From: an uncultured Gammaproteobacteria bacterium
GTDB lineage: Bacteria > Pseudomonadota > Gammaproteobacteria > Steroidobacterales > UBA11654
Direction of reading: 5' to 3'
Assembly (NCBI GenBank): GCA_902595845.1
Contig: CACJRN010000009.1
Span: 1 to 56,941, forward strand
DNA length: 56,941 bases
Shown: piece after piece, positions 45,220-53,904 of the stretch
Layout: the number at the start of each line of letters is the position of its first letter
Position numbering within the stretch: position 1 is the first letter of the stretch
Program-made: the position numbers and the translations under genes
The notes under the pieces: generated by a model
Databases searched by the model: none
Told to the model about the DNA's origin: nothing
What the model saw: only the letters and a program-made list of their open reading frames with translations

Positions 45220-46289
45220 ACATTGCTGATTTATATCTTTTTCGAGCGATTCTTAAAGCGACCATCGTTGTTGGTTTTGTGTTTGCATCACTTTCGCTTT
45301 TTGTTGACTTTGTGAGCCAGAGCGATGATATCGGAGTTGGGTCTTATGGTGTTTATGAGGCCATTCAATATTCCCTCATGAAGTTACCCAGTTCGTTAAT
45401 GAAATTCATACCAATCATTGTATTGATTGGAGCATTGGTGGCTCTTGGCAACTTAGGAAAAAACAGTGAGCTAATTGTTCTAATGTCTTCAGGATTTTCG
45501 TTTTTTAGACTGTCTCTATCTGTATTTTTTTCGGGCACACTTTTGGCACTAATTTTCAGTGGATCTGGTGAGTATATTTCATCACCTCTTGAGAGGTATG
45601 CGGATCAGTTTAGAACAAAAAATAAATTTAACATTGAAACACTTGGAGACAGTGGAGGTTTTTGGGTGATCGATGAAACTAAGATCATCAATATCAATTT
45701 TGTCAAAGAGAATAATAGTTTTGGAGAGGTGACAATTTTTGAGATCGATCAAGATTTTGCAATTCAAAAAATTTCTAAAGCTTCATCTGCTGGAATCGAT
45801 GACTACAATCAATGGATACTCAGTAATCTATCAGAAACACTCTTCTCAGATGATGGGGTAGAGTCTAATTTTTCAAGATATCAAATTGAGAGAACTGAAT
45901 TGGACAGAGATCTTGTTAGTTTAAGCGTTACTGATTCTGATGAATTAAATGTCATTGAATTATCAAGATTCATTGATTATTTAGAAAATAATAATCTAGA
46001 AACAAAAACCTATTTGACTGCCTTTCACAATCGGTTGGCTTCATTTATGATCATTCCGATTCTGGCTTTGTTGGCATTGCAAATGTCTGTTGGTTCACAG
46101 AGAAAAAGAGGGTCAGGCTTTAGAATCTTATTTGGGATGATTATTGGTCTGGCATATTTCATCAGCCAAAATACAATTCTTGAATCTTCACAGATATTTG
46201 AGATCAGGCCCGAAATCATTGGTTATATCCCACTCGCTTTTGTGAGCCTTATTACAATGATTCTATTCAGCATAAGAAGGACACCATGA
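45216..46289 (+). CDS. lptG: LPS export permease LptG
   Basis: 357 residues, second permease of the LPS transporter. YLFRAILKATIVVGFVFASL begins the first helix; LPSSLMKFIPIIVLIGALVALG and the C-terminal MSVGSQRKRGSGFRILFG are typical. The periplasmic domain reads FWVIDETKIININFV. It overlaps lptF and the CpoB-like gene by ATGA on each side, so all three are coupled. Confidence 0.94.
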   Translation: MNIADLYLFRAILKATIVVGFVFASLSLFVDFVSQSDDIGVGSYGVYEAIQYSLMKLPSSLMKFIPIIVLIGALVALGNLGKNSELIVLMSSGFSFFRLSLSVFFSGTLLALIFSGSGEYISSPLERYADQFRTKNKFNIETLGDSGGFWVIDETKIININFVKENNSFGEVTIFEIDQDFAIQKISKASSAGIDDYNQWILSNLSETLFSDDGVESNFSRYQIERTELDRDLVSLSVTDSDELNVIELSRFIDYLENNNLETKTYLTAFHNRLASFMIIPILALLALQMSVGSQRKRGSGFRILFGMIIGLAYFISQNTILESSQIFEIRPEIIGYIPLAFVSLITMILFSIRRTP

Positions 46290-46918
46290 AGCTTAAATCA
46301 TTCTTATCCATAATAACAATTTGCCAATTCTCAGGATGTGGTGTCTATGAGGCACAAGTGAATGACTCAATTGAAGTTCACAATCAAGGCATTGAGAATC
46401 GAGTCACATCCTTGGAAAATAAAATTGATGCACTCAAGCAAGAAATCAATCAGCTAGATATAAAAAATAATCAGTTAGAAATGATGATTCAGAGCCAAGC
46501 AAGAGATAAATCAGAGCAGAAACTGAAATCAAATAATTCAGAGAATGCAAAGGAGAGCTTTGAATCATCATTTGAGTTGCTAAGAAAAGGTGATTATGTA
46601 TCTGCTGAAATTGCTTTGAGAGAATATATTAAAGATTTTCCAATGGGATCTTATACTGATGATGCAAAATATTGGCTTGCAGAATCACTTTTCTCTCAGG
46701 ATAAATATAGTGAAGCTTTAGACATCTTCAATGAGATTATTATTGAATATCCAGGTTCAGAAAAGATGATGGAATCAATTCTCAAATCAGGATTTTCATA
46801 TCAGGAATTGGGAGATCTATCATCCGCAGAAGCCATATTTATGAGAGTCATAAGGGATTATCCCAATTCTTCCGCATCCAGTCTTGCTAAAGAAAGATTG
46901 AAAAAAATTCGACGGTAA
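46286..46918 (+). CDS. CpoB/YbgF-like TPR lipoprotein
   Basis: 210 residues. A likely lipobox (FSGC near residue 18), a coiled coil (residues 35-70, ENKIDALKQEINQL) and three TPR-like repeats (FELLRKGDYVSAEIALREYI, AKYWLAESLFSQDKYSEAL, SGFSYQELGDLSSAEAIF). CpoB links Tol-Pal with peptidoglycan synthesis at division. Unusually it is coupled to lptG rather than to tolB-pal, so the Tol assignment is tentative; a role with the Lpt machinery cannot be excluded. Confidence 0.8.
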   Translation: MKLKSFLSIITICQFSGCGVYEAQVNDSIEVHNQGIENRVTSLENKIDALKQEINQLDIKNNQLEMMIQSQARDKSEQKLKSNNSENAKESFESSFELLRKGDYVSAEIALREYIKDFPMGSYTDDAKYWLAESLFSQDKYSEALDIFNEIIIEYPGSEKMMESILKSGFSYQELGDLSSAEAIFMRVIRDYPNSSASSLAKERLKKIRR

Positions 46919-46998
46919 AATTGCTTTTATATTTAGAAAGAATCTCTGTTTTATTTACAAATCCTAAGGTATCATTCACCTGCATTTTAAATTGCCAT

Positions 46999-47074
46999 GG
47001 GCCGTTAGCTCAGTTGGTAGAGCAGCTGGCTTTTAACCAGTTGGTCGTAGGTTCAAATCCTACACGGCCCACCA
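46999..47074 (+). tRNA. tRNA-Lys (TTT)
   Basis: 76 bases including the encoded CCA. The acceptor stem pairs GGGCCGT with ACGGCCC. D loop AGCTCAGTTGGTAGAGC, anticodon stem-loop CTGG-CTTTTAA-CCAG with anticodon TTT, and T loop GGTTCAAATCC are complete. It is nearly identical in layout to E. coli tRNA-Lys. It lies 80 bases after the CpoB-like gene. Confidence 0.98.
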
Positions 47075-47081
47075 CTAAAAA

Positions 47082-47177
47082 ATGAAAAAAAAGATAAGAA
47101 AGTACTGGATTGTTTCTTCAAGTTTATCCCTTGTATTTTTTCTATTGCTTTTGATGATTTTATATTTCACCCTCTAA
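47082..47177 (+). CDS. Possible 31-residue single-helix membrane protein
   Basis: An ATG 8 bases after the tRNA-Lys CCA end opens a 31-codon frame: a basic start (MKKKIRKYW) then a continuous hydrophobic stretch (SLVFFLLLLMILYFTL). Its TAA overlaps the AAGG that serves as ribosome-binding site of the next gene, a layout that favours translational coupling. There is no ribosome-binding site of its own, and it would be translated from an RNA processed off the tRNA. Similar tiny proteins may be missed in related genomes; it could also be chance. Confidence 0.4.
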   Translation: MKKKIRKYWIVSSSLSLVFFLLLLMILYFTL

Positions 47178-47186
47178 GGCACTGAA

Positions 47187-47849
47187 TTGAGTAAGAAAAC
47201 CATTCAACTCGATGATCAGCTTTATGAATACTTAATTGATGTTTCATTAAGAGAGCATGAGGTACTGAAAAATCTCAGAGATGAGACTCTAAATCTCTCT
47301 GGATCACAAATGCAAATATCCCCAGATCAAGGCCAATTTATGGCATTCATGGTGAGAGCGATTAGAGCTACTAATATCCTGGAAATAGGAACATACACCG
47401 GTTACAGTGCTTTGGTTTGCGCTTTAGCCATGGATAAAGGACACCTGATTACCTTGGACCGCGACCCTGTGATGACAGAAGTTGCAATGAAGTTCTGGAA
47501 AATGGCTAACGTGGATAGAATCATAGAACTGAAATTGGGCAATGCTCTAGATTCTCTCAATGAACTTCTTTCATCTGAGGAGAATATAGGTTCATTTGAT
47601 ATGATCTTTATTGATGCTGATAAAAGAAATTACCAAGCTTATTATGAGTTGTGTCTAAAGCTTATTGCTAATGATGGAATCATATTATTTGATAACGTAC
47701 TGTGGAGTGGGGATGTCGCTGACCCGTCCAATCAAGAAAAAGATACAGTTGCTTTAAGAGATTTGAATCAGTTTTTATTTAATGATAATCGAGTGAACAT
47801 CTCTATGATTCCCGTTGGAGATGGGATCACGATGGTCCAAAAGAAATAA
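47187..47849 (+). CDS. SAM-dependent O-methyltransferase
   Basis: 220 residues from TTG at 47187, which has AAGG 7 bases upstream. It is a COMT/CCoAOMT-like class I methyltransferase: SAM site ILEIGTYTGYSALVCALAM, FDMIFIDADKRNYQAYYE with metal-binding Asp residues and IILFDNVLWSGDVADP. Such enzymes methylate catechol-type hydroxyls; small exported or cytosolic substrates are possible. It is followed after 3 bases by the DUF2237 gene. Confidence 0.9.
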   Translation: MSKKTIQLDDQLYEYLIDVSLREHEVLKNLRDETLNLSGSQMQISPDQGQFMAFMVRAIRATNILEIGTYTGYSALVCALAMDKGHLITLDRDPVMTEVAMKFWKMANVDRIIELKLGNALDSLNELLSSEENIGSFDMIFIDADKRNYQAYYELCLKLIANDGIILFDNVLWSGDVADPSNQEKDTVALRDLNQFLFNDNRVNISMIPVGDGITMVQKK

Positions 47850-47852
47850 GAG

Positions 47853-48224
47853 ATGGATGAGTCTATAAATGTTTTCGGTGAACCATTGGGCGATTGCAGT
47901 CTTGACCCAGTGACTGGATTTTTTAGAAATGGTTGTTGTGATACCTCAGACCAAGACGTTGGAAGTCATACTGTATGCAGTATCATGACTGAGGAATTTC
48001 TTGCTTACAGTGCTTCAGTCGGTAATGATCTTTCAACACCAATGCCTGAGGCAGGTTTTTCAGGACTTAATCCTGGGGATCAATGGTGCCTATGTGCGCC
48101 AAGATGGCAACAGGCTTTTGAGGCAAATGCAGCACCTAAAGTTTTACTTTCATCGACACATATGGGTGCCCTTGAATATTGTCAGTTAGATGATTTAAAA
48201 AAATTTGCAGTTGATCTTAACTGA
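47853..48224 (+). CDS. DUF2237 protein
   Basis: 123 residues covering the whole DUF2237 domain: NVFGEPLGDCSLDPVTGFFR, GCCDTSDQDVGSHTVCSIMT, GLNPGDQWCLCAPRW. Conserved cysteines and histidines (GCC, HTVC, WCLC) suggest a metal site. No established function. It is 3 bases behind the O-methyltransferase gene, so probably co-transcribed. Confidence 0.88.
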   Translation: MDESINVFGEPLGDCSLDPVTGFFRNGCCDTSDQDVGSHTVCSIMTEEFLAYSASVGNDLSTPMPEAGFSGLNPGDQWCLCAPRWQQAFEANAAPKVLLSSTHMGALEYCQLDDLKKFAVDLN

Positions 48225-48270
48225 GAAAAATAGTTAATTATCAGTATCAGATATACTTATTTTTCATTTT

Positions 48271-48855
48271 ATGAATACAGAAACAGCAAATAATGATCCA
48301 AATAGATTTTTTTGGTATGGCGTATTTATGGTTATTACAATCGTCTCAGCTCTACCTCTATTTGGAGCAAGATTAAGCAATTTAGATATCAATTACCTCT
48401 TACTTCTATTTATTCACGAATTTGCAGCATTTCTTTTCTTTGGGCACACTTTCTTTTCAAATATTTGGGCGATGCAAATTAGATTCAATCAATCAAAAGA
48501 AGCGGGGATCTGGGCAAGAGGATTTCTTAGAAAGCTTGCAATGAGCGTCACCTTGACCACATCTATCATTATTCCTATTTCAGGTTTAATGTTGATTGAG
48601 TCTTGGGGCGGGCTCCATGGCGCCCCATGGGCCTGGAATGCTTATTTGGCTTTCTGGCTGATGGCAGCAATAAGTATTACACCGGATATGATTCGTTATG
48701 GACGAAATAGAAATGCAGAGGATCCAAAACATGGCATGGTTAGTGGTGCAATTCGTGGGAATGTAGCGCTTGTTCTTACCGTTTACATTATGTGTTGCAT
48801 GATCTTAAAGATTTCTTGGATCACACCATTTTCAAAATTAGGATTATTCAGTTAG
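48271..48855 (+). CDS. Membrane protein, DUF2269-like
   Basis: 194 residues with about five helices. Conserved-looking His and Gly at LLLLFIHEFAAFLFFGHTFF and polar residues in RGFLRKLAMSVTLTTS recall the DUF2269 family of predicted integral membrane proteins; the match is by eye only. A TATACT (48252-48257) lies 13 bases before the ATG and no ribosome-binding site is visible, so the leader is very short. It converges with the 2OG oxygenase gene, with a 3-base gap. Confidence 0.6.
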   Translation: MNTETANNDPNRFFWYGVFMVITIVSALPLFGARLSNLDINYLLLLFIHEFAAFLFFGHTFFSNIWAMQIRFNQSKEAGIWARGFLRKLAMSVTLTTSIIIPISGLMLIESWGGLHGAPWAWNAYLAFWLMAAISITPDMIRYGRNRNAEDPKHGMVSGAIRGNVALVLTVYIMCCMILKISWITPFSKLGLFS

Positions 48856-48858
48856 AAA

Positions 48859-49812
48859 TCAGCTATTTTCCATTGCTTCGGTATTAGCTGCAGCCTCAGC
48901 TAAACCGTCCTTGATATTTTTTTGTTGAGAGACTGGATCATATTTTGGTCCAACACCTGGCTCAATAAATTGGTCGAGTGGTTCTACTATATGATGTCCA
49001 TCAATGGCGCAAAACCTGGTAATTGAATAACGCTCCCATTTTGTTGGAGGCACTCTATGAGGCGTTGCTTTGATTAATCCATTGGTCATCACTTCTGTCA
49101 TATCGCCCATCATGAGAATTATTTCATAACGATCCGAGTCAACATGTGTCCATTTACCCTCAGGATTTTTAAGTTCCGACCCTTTCTCAGATTGTGTGAG
49201 CAATGTGAAAACTTCATAGTCTGTGTGGGCACTGATTCCAAAAAGATTTTCTTCTGGCTCTTCTTTTATTTCTGGGTAAAAAATAAGACGCATTGTAGAA
49301 GGCGACTTCTCCGTCATTCGAGCTGTGATAAAGCCTTTCTCAATATCAAGCATTTCTTCAATTGTTGATCCAATAACTTTTTCCAGCTTAGAGAAATCTA
49401 GATAGTAATCATAAACAGCTTTTTGAAATTCAGGCATATTTGGCGGCCATAAGTTAGGGCCATAGTTCTCAAACTCTTCGTCCACTTCTTTAACTTCGTA
49501 ACACATATCAAATGCCGAGCATGTGGCCTTGGTTCCAGGAGAGTATGCCGGCTCTTCGCCGCATGGCGACCATCCGCGACCAAAATGAGCATGTCTATAA
49601 TGAGTTGCTTGCTTCCTTTCATCAGAATCTTCCATATTATGGAAAAGCTTGGATTGTGAATAAGCATGATCAATTACTTCATTTGGTATGCTGTGATTGA
49701 TCAAAAGACAAAAACTGTCAGAGATCAAGGCATTCTTAAATCTCTCCATCTCGTTTACACGATCAATTGGATTAGATAAATCAGTTAGTTTTTTAACATC
49801 AATTTTTTTCAT
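48859..49812 (-). CDS. 2-Oxoglutarate/Fe(II) oxygenase, isopenicillin N synthase-like
   Basis: 317 residues. The N-terminal DIOX_N region (FCLLINHSIPNEVIDHAYSQ) is followed by the jelly-roll with the iron ligands H-x-D in GISAHTDYEVFTLL and the distal His in KATPHRVPP; the 2OG-binding R-x-S-like YSITRF follows. It is of the type that hydroxylates or oxidises small molecules in secondary or nucleotide/amino-acid metabolism. It stands alone on this strand between two plus-strand genes. Confidence 0.88.
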   Translation of the reverse strand: MKKIDVKKLTDLSNPIDRVNEMERFKNALISDSFCLLINHSIPNEVIDHAYSQSKLFHNMEDSDERKQATHYRHAHFGRGWSPCGEEPAYSPGTKATCSAFDMCYEVKEVDEEFENYGPNLWPPNMPEFQKAVYDYYLDFSKLEKVIGSTIEEMLDIEKGFITARMTEKSPSTMRLIFYPEIKEEPEENLFGISAHTDYEVFTLLTQSEKGSELKNPEGKWTHVDSDRYEIILMMGDMTEVMTNGLIKATPHRVPPTKWERYSITRFCAIDGHHIVEPLDQFIEPGVGPKYDPVSQQKNIKDGLAEAAANTEAMENS

Positions 49813-49899
49813 TACTAATTGAGAATAGTTATCAGTCGAATTTAATCTGTATAGATCTTATTATAAACTGAGTCGAACTTAAAACCCGATTTTCATATT

Positions 49900-50199
49900 A
49901 TGGATAAAAGATTAAAAATCATAAAAGATCGTCTAGAAAGAGAAATAAAAACCATTTCTCTTAGTATTGAAGATCAGGGCCACATGCACAAAGGCCATAA
50001 GGCTCATATTGAAGGAAAGATGCATATATGGGTTGAGATAGTCAGTGATGACTTCATTGATATGAATCCCATTCAGAGACATCAATTGGTCTATGCTGTC
50101 CTCAGTGAGGAGTTGAAAGGGGATCTGCACGCACTTTCACTGAGTTTAATGACATCAGGTGAAGTTGACGAATATCATAGAGGAGAAAAAAATGACTGA
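49900..50199 (+). CDS. bolA: BolA-family protein
   Basis: 99 residues, BolA fold: GHKAHIEGKMHIWVEIVSDD, then RHQLVYAVLSEELKGDLHAL. The conserved C-terminal His in DLHAL is a cluster ligand in BolA-Grx4 complexes, and a Grx4 (grxD) is encoded at 21.5 kb. It differs from classical BolA in the histidine-rich first loop (GHMHKGHKAH). It overlaps the next gene by 8 bases, coupling it to a flavin- or F420-dependent oxidoreductase. Confidence 0.88.
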   Translation: MDKRLKIIKDRLEREIKTISLSIEDQGHMHKGHKAHIEGKMHIWVEIVSDDFIDMNPIQRHQLVYAVLSEELKGDLHALSLSLMTSGEVDEYHRGEKND

Positions 50200-51220
50200 A
50201 ATAGGCGTAGTGATGGAGCCAGTTCCTAAATGTTCTGCTGAAATGGCGGTCAGAATTGAAAACATGGGTTTTGACTCAATACTTTGTCCAGATACACAAA
50301 ATTTATCAGCTGACCCCTATGGACAACTGACACTTATGGCGCATCACACCAAGAAAATTAAGTTGGGTACTGGAGTGACACATCCAGTCACAAGAGCTAC
50401 TGCGGTCACTGCCTCTGCAATGGCAAGTTTACAAGAAGAATCTGAAGGAAGAGCAATATGTGGAATTGGAAGAGGTGATTCTTCAGCTGCTCATATAGGT
50501 AAGAGGCAAGCCACAACAAAAGAATTAAAGGATTCTATTCAAACTATTCAGTCTTATTTTAGAGGAGAGTCGATCGATGTGGGAACCATGCAATCACCCA
50601 TCCGCTGGATTGACCCTGATATAATTCCTCCCGTTCCAATTGATGTGGCTTGTACAGGTCCAAAAACAATTCAGATGGCTTGTGAGGTATCCGAGAGAGT
50701 TTCTTTTGCCGTGGGCAGCTCTTATGACAGAGTATCTTGGGCCATGGATACTGCTCTAGAACATATTGAAAAGATTGGCAGAAGTAGGGATGAGATAAAG
50801 ATTGGAGCTTATATCAATCTCATATGTGATCCTGATGAAAAAAGGGCCATTGGCATGGCAAGAATGCTCGCAGGTTTGGTGGCACATTTTACCGCAATGA
50901 AAAATGCACCCATTGACCATCTTCCTCCCTCTCTTCAGAAAATATCCAATTCTTTACAAACTGAATACGATATGAAGAATCATTCGAGTGAAAAAGGATC
51001 GCATCTTGATTTGATTGATGATGATTTCATTGACTGGTTTACAATCTCAGGATCATCTGAAAAATGCATCGATCGTCTGTCTGGATTGATTGAATTGGGT
51101 TTGGATCACATTTATCTCTTGGGAGGATCCCCTGTAGCGGAACCAAGAGATGCTCGTTTGAGAGCAATGGTTGATCAAACAGAAATATTCGCGGATCAGG
51201 TTTTACCGTATTTCAAATAA
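50192..51220 (+). CDS. Luciferase-like (LLM class) oxidoreductase
   Basis: 342 residues from the ATG at 50192, which has AGGAG 6 bases upstream and overlaps bolA by 8 bases. TIM-barrel of the luciferase-like monooxygenase family: MGFDSILCPDTQNL, KKIKLGTGVTHPVTR, GIGRGDSSAAHIGKR and ISGSSEKCIDRLSGLIELGL. Members use FMN or F420; the F420-type sequences are the closest by eye, but no F420 biosynthesis gene is in the window, so the cofactor stays open. Confidence 0.82.
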   Translation: MTEIGVVMEPVPKCSAEMAVRIENMGFDSILCPDTQNLSADPYGQLTLMAHHTKKIKLGTGVTHPVTRATAVTASAMASLQEESEGRAICGIGRGDSSAAHIGKRQATTKELKDSIQTIQSYFRGESIDVGTMQSPIRWIDPDIIPPVPIDVACTGPKTIQMACEVSERVSFAVGSSYDRVSWAMDTALEHIEKIGRSRDEIKIGAYINLICDPDEKRAIGMARMLAGLVAHFTAMKNAPIDHLPPSLQKISNSLQTEYDMKNHSSEKGSHLDLIDDDFIDWFTISGSSEKCIDRLSGLIELGLDHIYLLGGSPVAEPRDARLRAMVDQTEIFADQVLPYFK

Positions 51221-51221
51221 T

Positions 51222-53831
51222 CTAAAACTCATAATCTATTGAGAGATTCAATAATCTACCTCTGGGGTCATGCAGTCTTGTATCAAAGCTGAAATCAGGT
51301 GAATCGTAAAGCAATGGCGCTGCTTCATCGAAAGCATTGATTACATGAAGGCCGAGTTTAATCATTTGATCATTCATGGAAATGTCTTTTGTTATACCTA
51401 GATCAAAGACCAAGAAGGAATCTACTTTATTCTTATAGCCAATTTGAATGGCTGATTCAGGGAGTGGTCTTTGGTTCAAATAAGAATCCAGATATCTTAC
51501 ATTTAAAGAGTATTTAATATCATCCATCTTCAAGCCCATCAAAGCATTCAGTCTTAAACGCGGCAGAGAATGTGTGTGTGCGTTATAGTTAAATCTCCCA
51601 GCTCTATTTACCATATGTTCGGTTGCATGATCACTCTCATCATTGTGTTCTGGTGTGAGGTAATCAAAAAGATATGTCGCATTGATATTTAAATCAAATG
51701 ATTGACCATTTGTGAACATTTTTTCATAGTCAAAGGACAAATCTAGACCTTTTACAATCGTCTTTTCTTCATTGAAGAATGTTGTTTTTACAGCAACAAT
51801 ATCGCCATATTCATTTCTTTGTATCGCCTGGCTATTTGGGTTATCAAGAATTTTTGTCTGTGCATCCTCGAGCTCAAGACGATCTTTGTAGTCAATCTCC
51901 CAAAGATCCAGTGAAAGTGAAGAATCATCACTGAATAACCATGAGAAGCCAATATTTTTATTTGTAGAACTTGCAGGTTTGAGGTTTGAGTTACCTAGTT
52001 GTATCACCCTTACAAACAAAGAACTGGTTTGTTCAACACCATTTATAACATCTCTAACGCCCCCAAGTGCGATTTCAGAGCTATATAATTGTGCCATTGA
52101 GGGTGTTGAAAAGGATGAGCCAATCGATCCTCGAATGGTCAAGCTATCTATTGGCCTATAATTTAATGTTACCTTTGGATCCAGCGAGGATTCGTCATCG
52201 ACTTTTTCAAATCTTGATGCAAAAAGCATGTCAATGTTCTCTGAAAATATCTTTTCAACTTCAAAAAATATTGCCTTTTTGTCCCTTTTTGCGAATGTAT
52301 TTCTTCCACCACCTAAAAAAAGTAAATCTGCACTTTTAATGAGATCTCCATCAGCATTAAATTCTGCGCGAGATAGCTGATTGTATGAAACATCCAATGA
52401 TTCCTCATTGAGTTGTAATCCAATTGCGAGGTTATTTTCTCCTAACTTTGTTCTTATAATTGCATCGACTGATTTGAGCTCACCAATCTTAAGACTTTGC
52501 TCTGATCCTTTGATGTATTCAATTAAGCTTGATGAATTCTGCAATGGATTGAAGAGGTTCCATGTTTCATTACCATTGACTCCACCATTACCAGCAATGG
52601 CTTTCTCCATCCTTGAATTGATTGTATCTGGTCTGTTATGGAAATTTCTATGTCTGCTCTTTGTGAATGATAGTTCAACATTAGCCTGATTTCTCAATTC
52701 GATAATGACTGAACTATTAAAATGATATTGATCAATATCTTTAGGAGAGATGGGGGAGGGGAATGCAGAACCCAGGGGTCTTCCATACCATGTAACAGGT
52801 ACATTGAATGGGCTACCACCTTGTCCTGGTAAAATCTTTCTAGACATGAATGATAGAGCTGGATAGGAGGGCGACTGAGGGTTGTCATTCACATCAATGC
52901 TTGAATCGATATATTTGATTCCAAAGCTTAGATTACCCATATCTTTTTTATAGCTGATATAAAACTTTTCATGATCTTCATCGTTAACGATATTAAATCT
53001 CGTTCCGTATAGAAACTTACAAAATGGTCCTTGAATCACTCCTCCATTCTCAAGGCAATTCGGATCAGCGACCCAGTCTCCTGCAGAGTAAGATCCAGCA
53101 TAATCACCTGATAAAATAGTATCAGCCTCTGCAACCTTGAATGTATTTCCAAGCGTGCTAAGGCCATTCTCAGCAATCCTTGGGATTTCGATTGATGGCA
53201 AGGCACTTCTTTTTAAGATATTTGCTGCTATAACCAGATTTGAGTCGATAAATTTCTTTCCATATAGAACACCAAAAACGTCATCTTTTTGGTCATAGTT
53301 GGTTGTTTCTTGTTGGGATATGTTTATTTTTAATCCTTCAAAATCATCGTGAGTGACGAAATTGATTACACCTGCGACCGCATCACTGCCATATAGAGAC
53401 GTAGCTCCTTCTTTTAGAATTTCTACTCTTTTCATGGCAATTTCTGGAATGATATTTACATCGATATACCCTTCGCCTTCATGGGATGGTGTGCCAGCGA
53501 AAGTTTGTCTTCTCTGATTGATAAGAACCAGTGTGGATGCATGATCCAGTCCTCTCAAAGTGATTGCCGACATGCCTTGATCAACACCATCAAGTGTATT
53601 TGATTGAAAGTGGGCGCCAGCAGCACTCGATAGATATTTACTGATTTCTCCAACAGTGCTTATATTTAAATCATTGAAATCGGATTGATCAATGATCTCA
53701 GTCCCAATGTCATTTGCTCTCGTCCCGATATAGCTACCGGTAACTTTGATTTCCTCAATTTCTTCAGCCATTAATAAAGAGAATGGAGCCAAGAGAAACG
53801 ATATCAGTATTTTTGATCTAAATTTCATCAT
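51222..53831 (-). CDS. TonB-dependent outer-membrane receptor
   Basis: 869 residues. Signal peptide ISFLLAPFSLLMA, then a TonB box-like stretch (EEIEEIKVTGS), the plug domain (AITLRGLDHASTLVLINQRR, GATSLYGSDAVAGVINFVTH) and a 22-strand-type barrel ending in Phe (LLNLSIDYEF), as required for outer-membrane insertion. The substrate is unknown; this plug style (LINxRR) is abundant in marine gammaproteobacteria. It is separated by 73 bases from the divergent Rossmann-fold gene. Confidence 0.95.
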   Translation of the reverse strand: MMKFRSKILISFLLAPFSLLMAEEIEEIKVTGSYIGTRANDIGTEIIDQSDFNDLNISTVGEISKYLSSAAGAHFQSNTLDGVDQGMSAITLRGLDHASTLVLINQRRQTFAGTPSHEGEGYIDVNIIPEIAMKRVEILKEGATSLYGSDAVAGVINFVTHDDFEGLKINISQQETTNYDQKDDVFGVLYGKKFIDSNLVIAANILKRSALPSIEIPRIAENGLSTLGNTFKVAEADTILSGDYAGSYSAGDWVADPNCLENGGVIQGPFCKFLYGTRFNIVNDEDHEKFYISYKKDMGNLSFGIKYIDSSIDVNDNPQSPSYPALSFMSRKILPGQGGSPFNVPVTWYGRPLGSAFPSPISPKDIDQYHFNSSVIIELRNQANVELSFTKSRHRNFHNRPDTINSRMEKAIAGNGGVNGNETWNLFNPLQNSSSLIEYIKGSEQSLKIGELKSVDAIIRTKLGENNLAIGLQLNEESLDVSYNQLSRAEFNADGDLIKSADLLFLGGGRNTFAKRDKKAIFFEVEKIFSENIDMLFASRFEKVDDESSLDPKVTLNYRPIDSLTIRGSIGSSFSTPSMAQLYSSEIALGGVRDVINGVEQTSSLFVRVIQLGNSNLKPASSTNKNIGFSWLFSDDSSLSLDLWEIDYKDRLELEDAQTKILDNPNSQAIQRNEYGDIVAVKTTFFNEEKTIVKGLDLSFDYEKMFTNGQSFDLNINATYLFDYLTPEHNDESDHATEHMVNRAGRFNYNAHTHSLPRLRLNALMGLKMDDIKYSLNVRYLDSYLNQRPLPESAIQIGYKNKVDSFLVFDLGITKDISMNDQMIKLGLHVINAFDEAAPLLYDSPDFSFDTRLHDPRGRLLNLSIDYEF

Positions 53832-53865
53832 CTTTGTCTTGTATAAAATGCGATTTATTATAGTC

Positions 53866-53884
53866 TATGATTCTTAAAATCATA
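53866..53884. promoter_or_regulatory. Inverted repeat in receptor/Rossmann-protein divergent promoter
   Basis: Perfect 7-base arms TATGATT (53866-53872) and AATCATA (53878-53884) with a 5-base centre, in the 73-base gap between the TonB receptor and the exported Rossmann-fold gene. TAAAAT at 53883-53888 may be the -10 of the rightward gene, so a protein bound here would cover the promoter. Confidence 0.35.
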
Positions 53885-53904
53885 AAATCTGGATTAAAAA
53901 TAAA

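Noticed and set aside
46919-46998. Promoter for tRNA-Lys
   Set aside because: TATCAT near 46970 is a possible -10, but no -35 at a workable distance was seen, so it is not listed as a feature.
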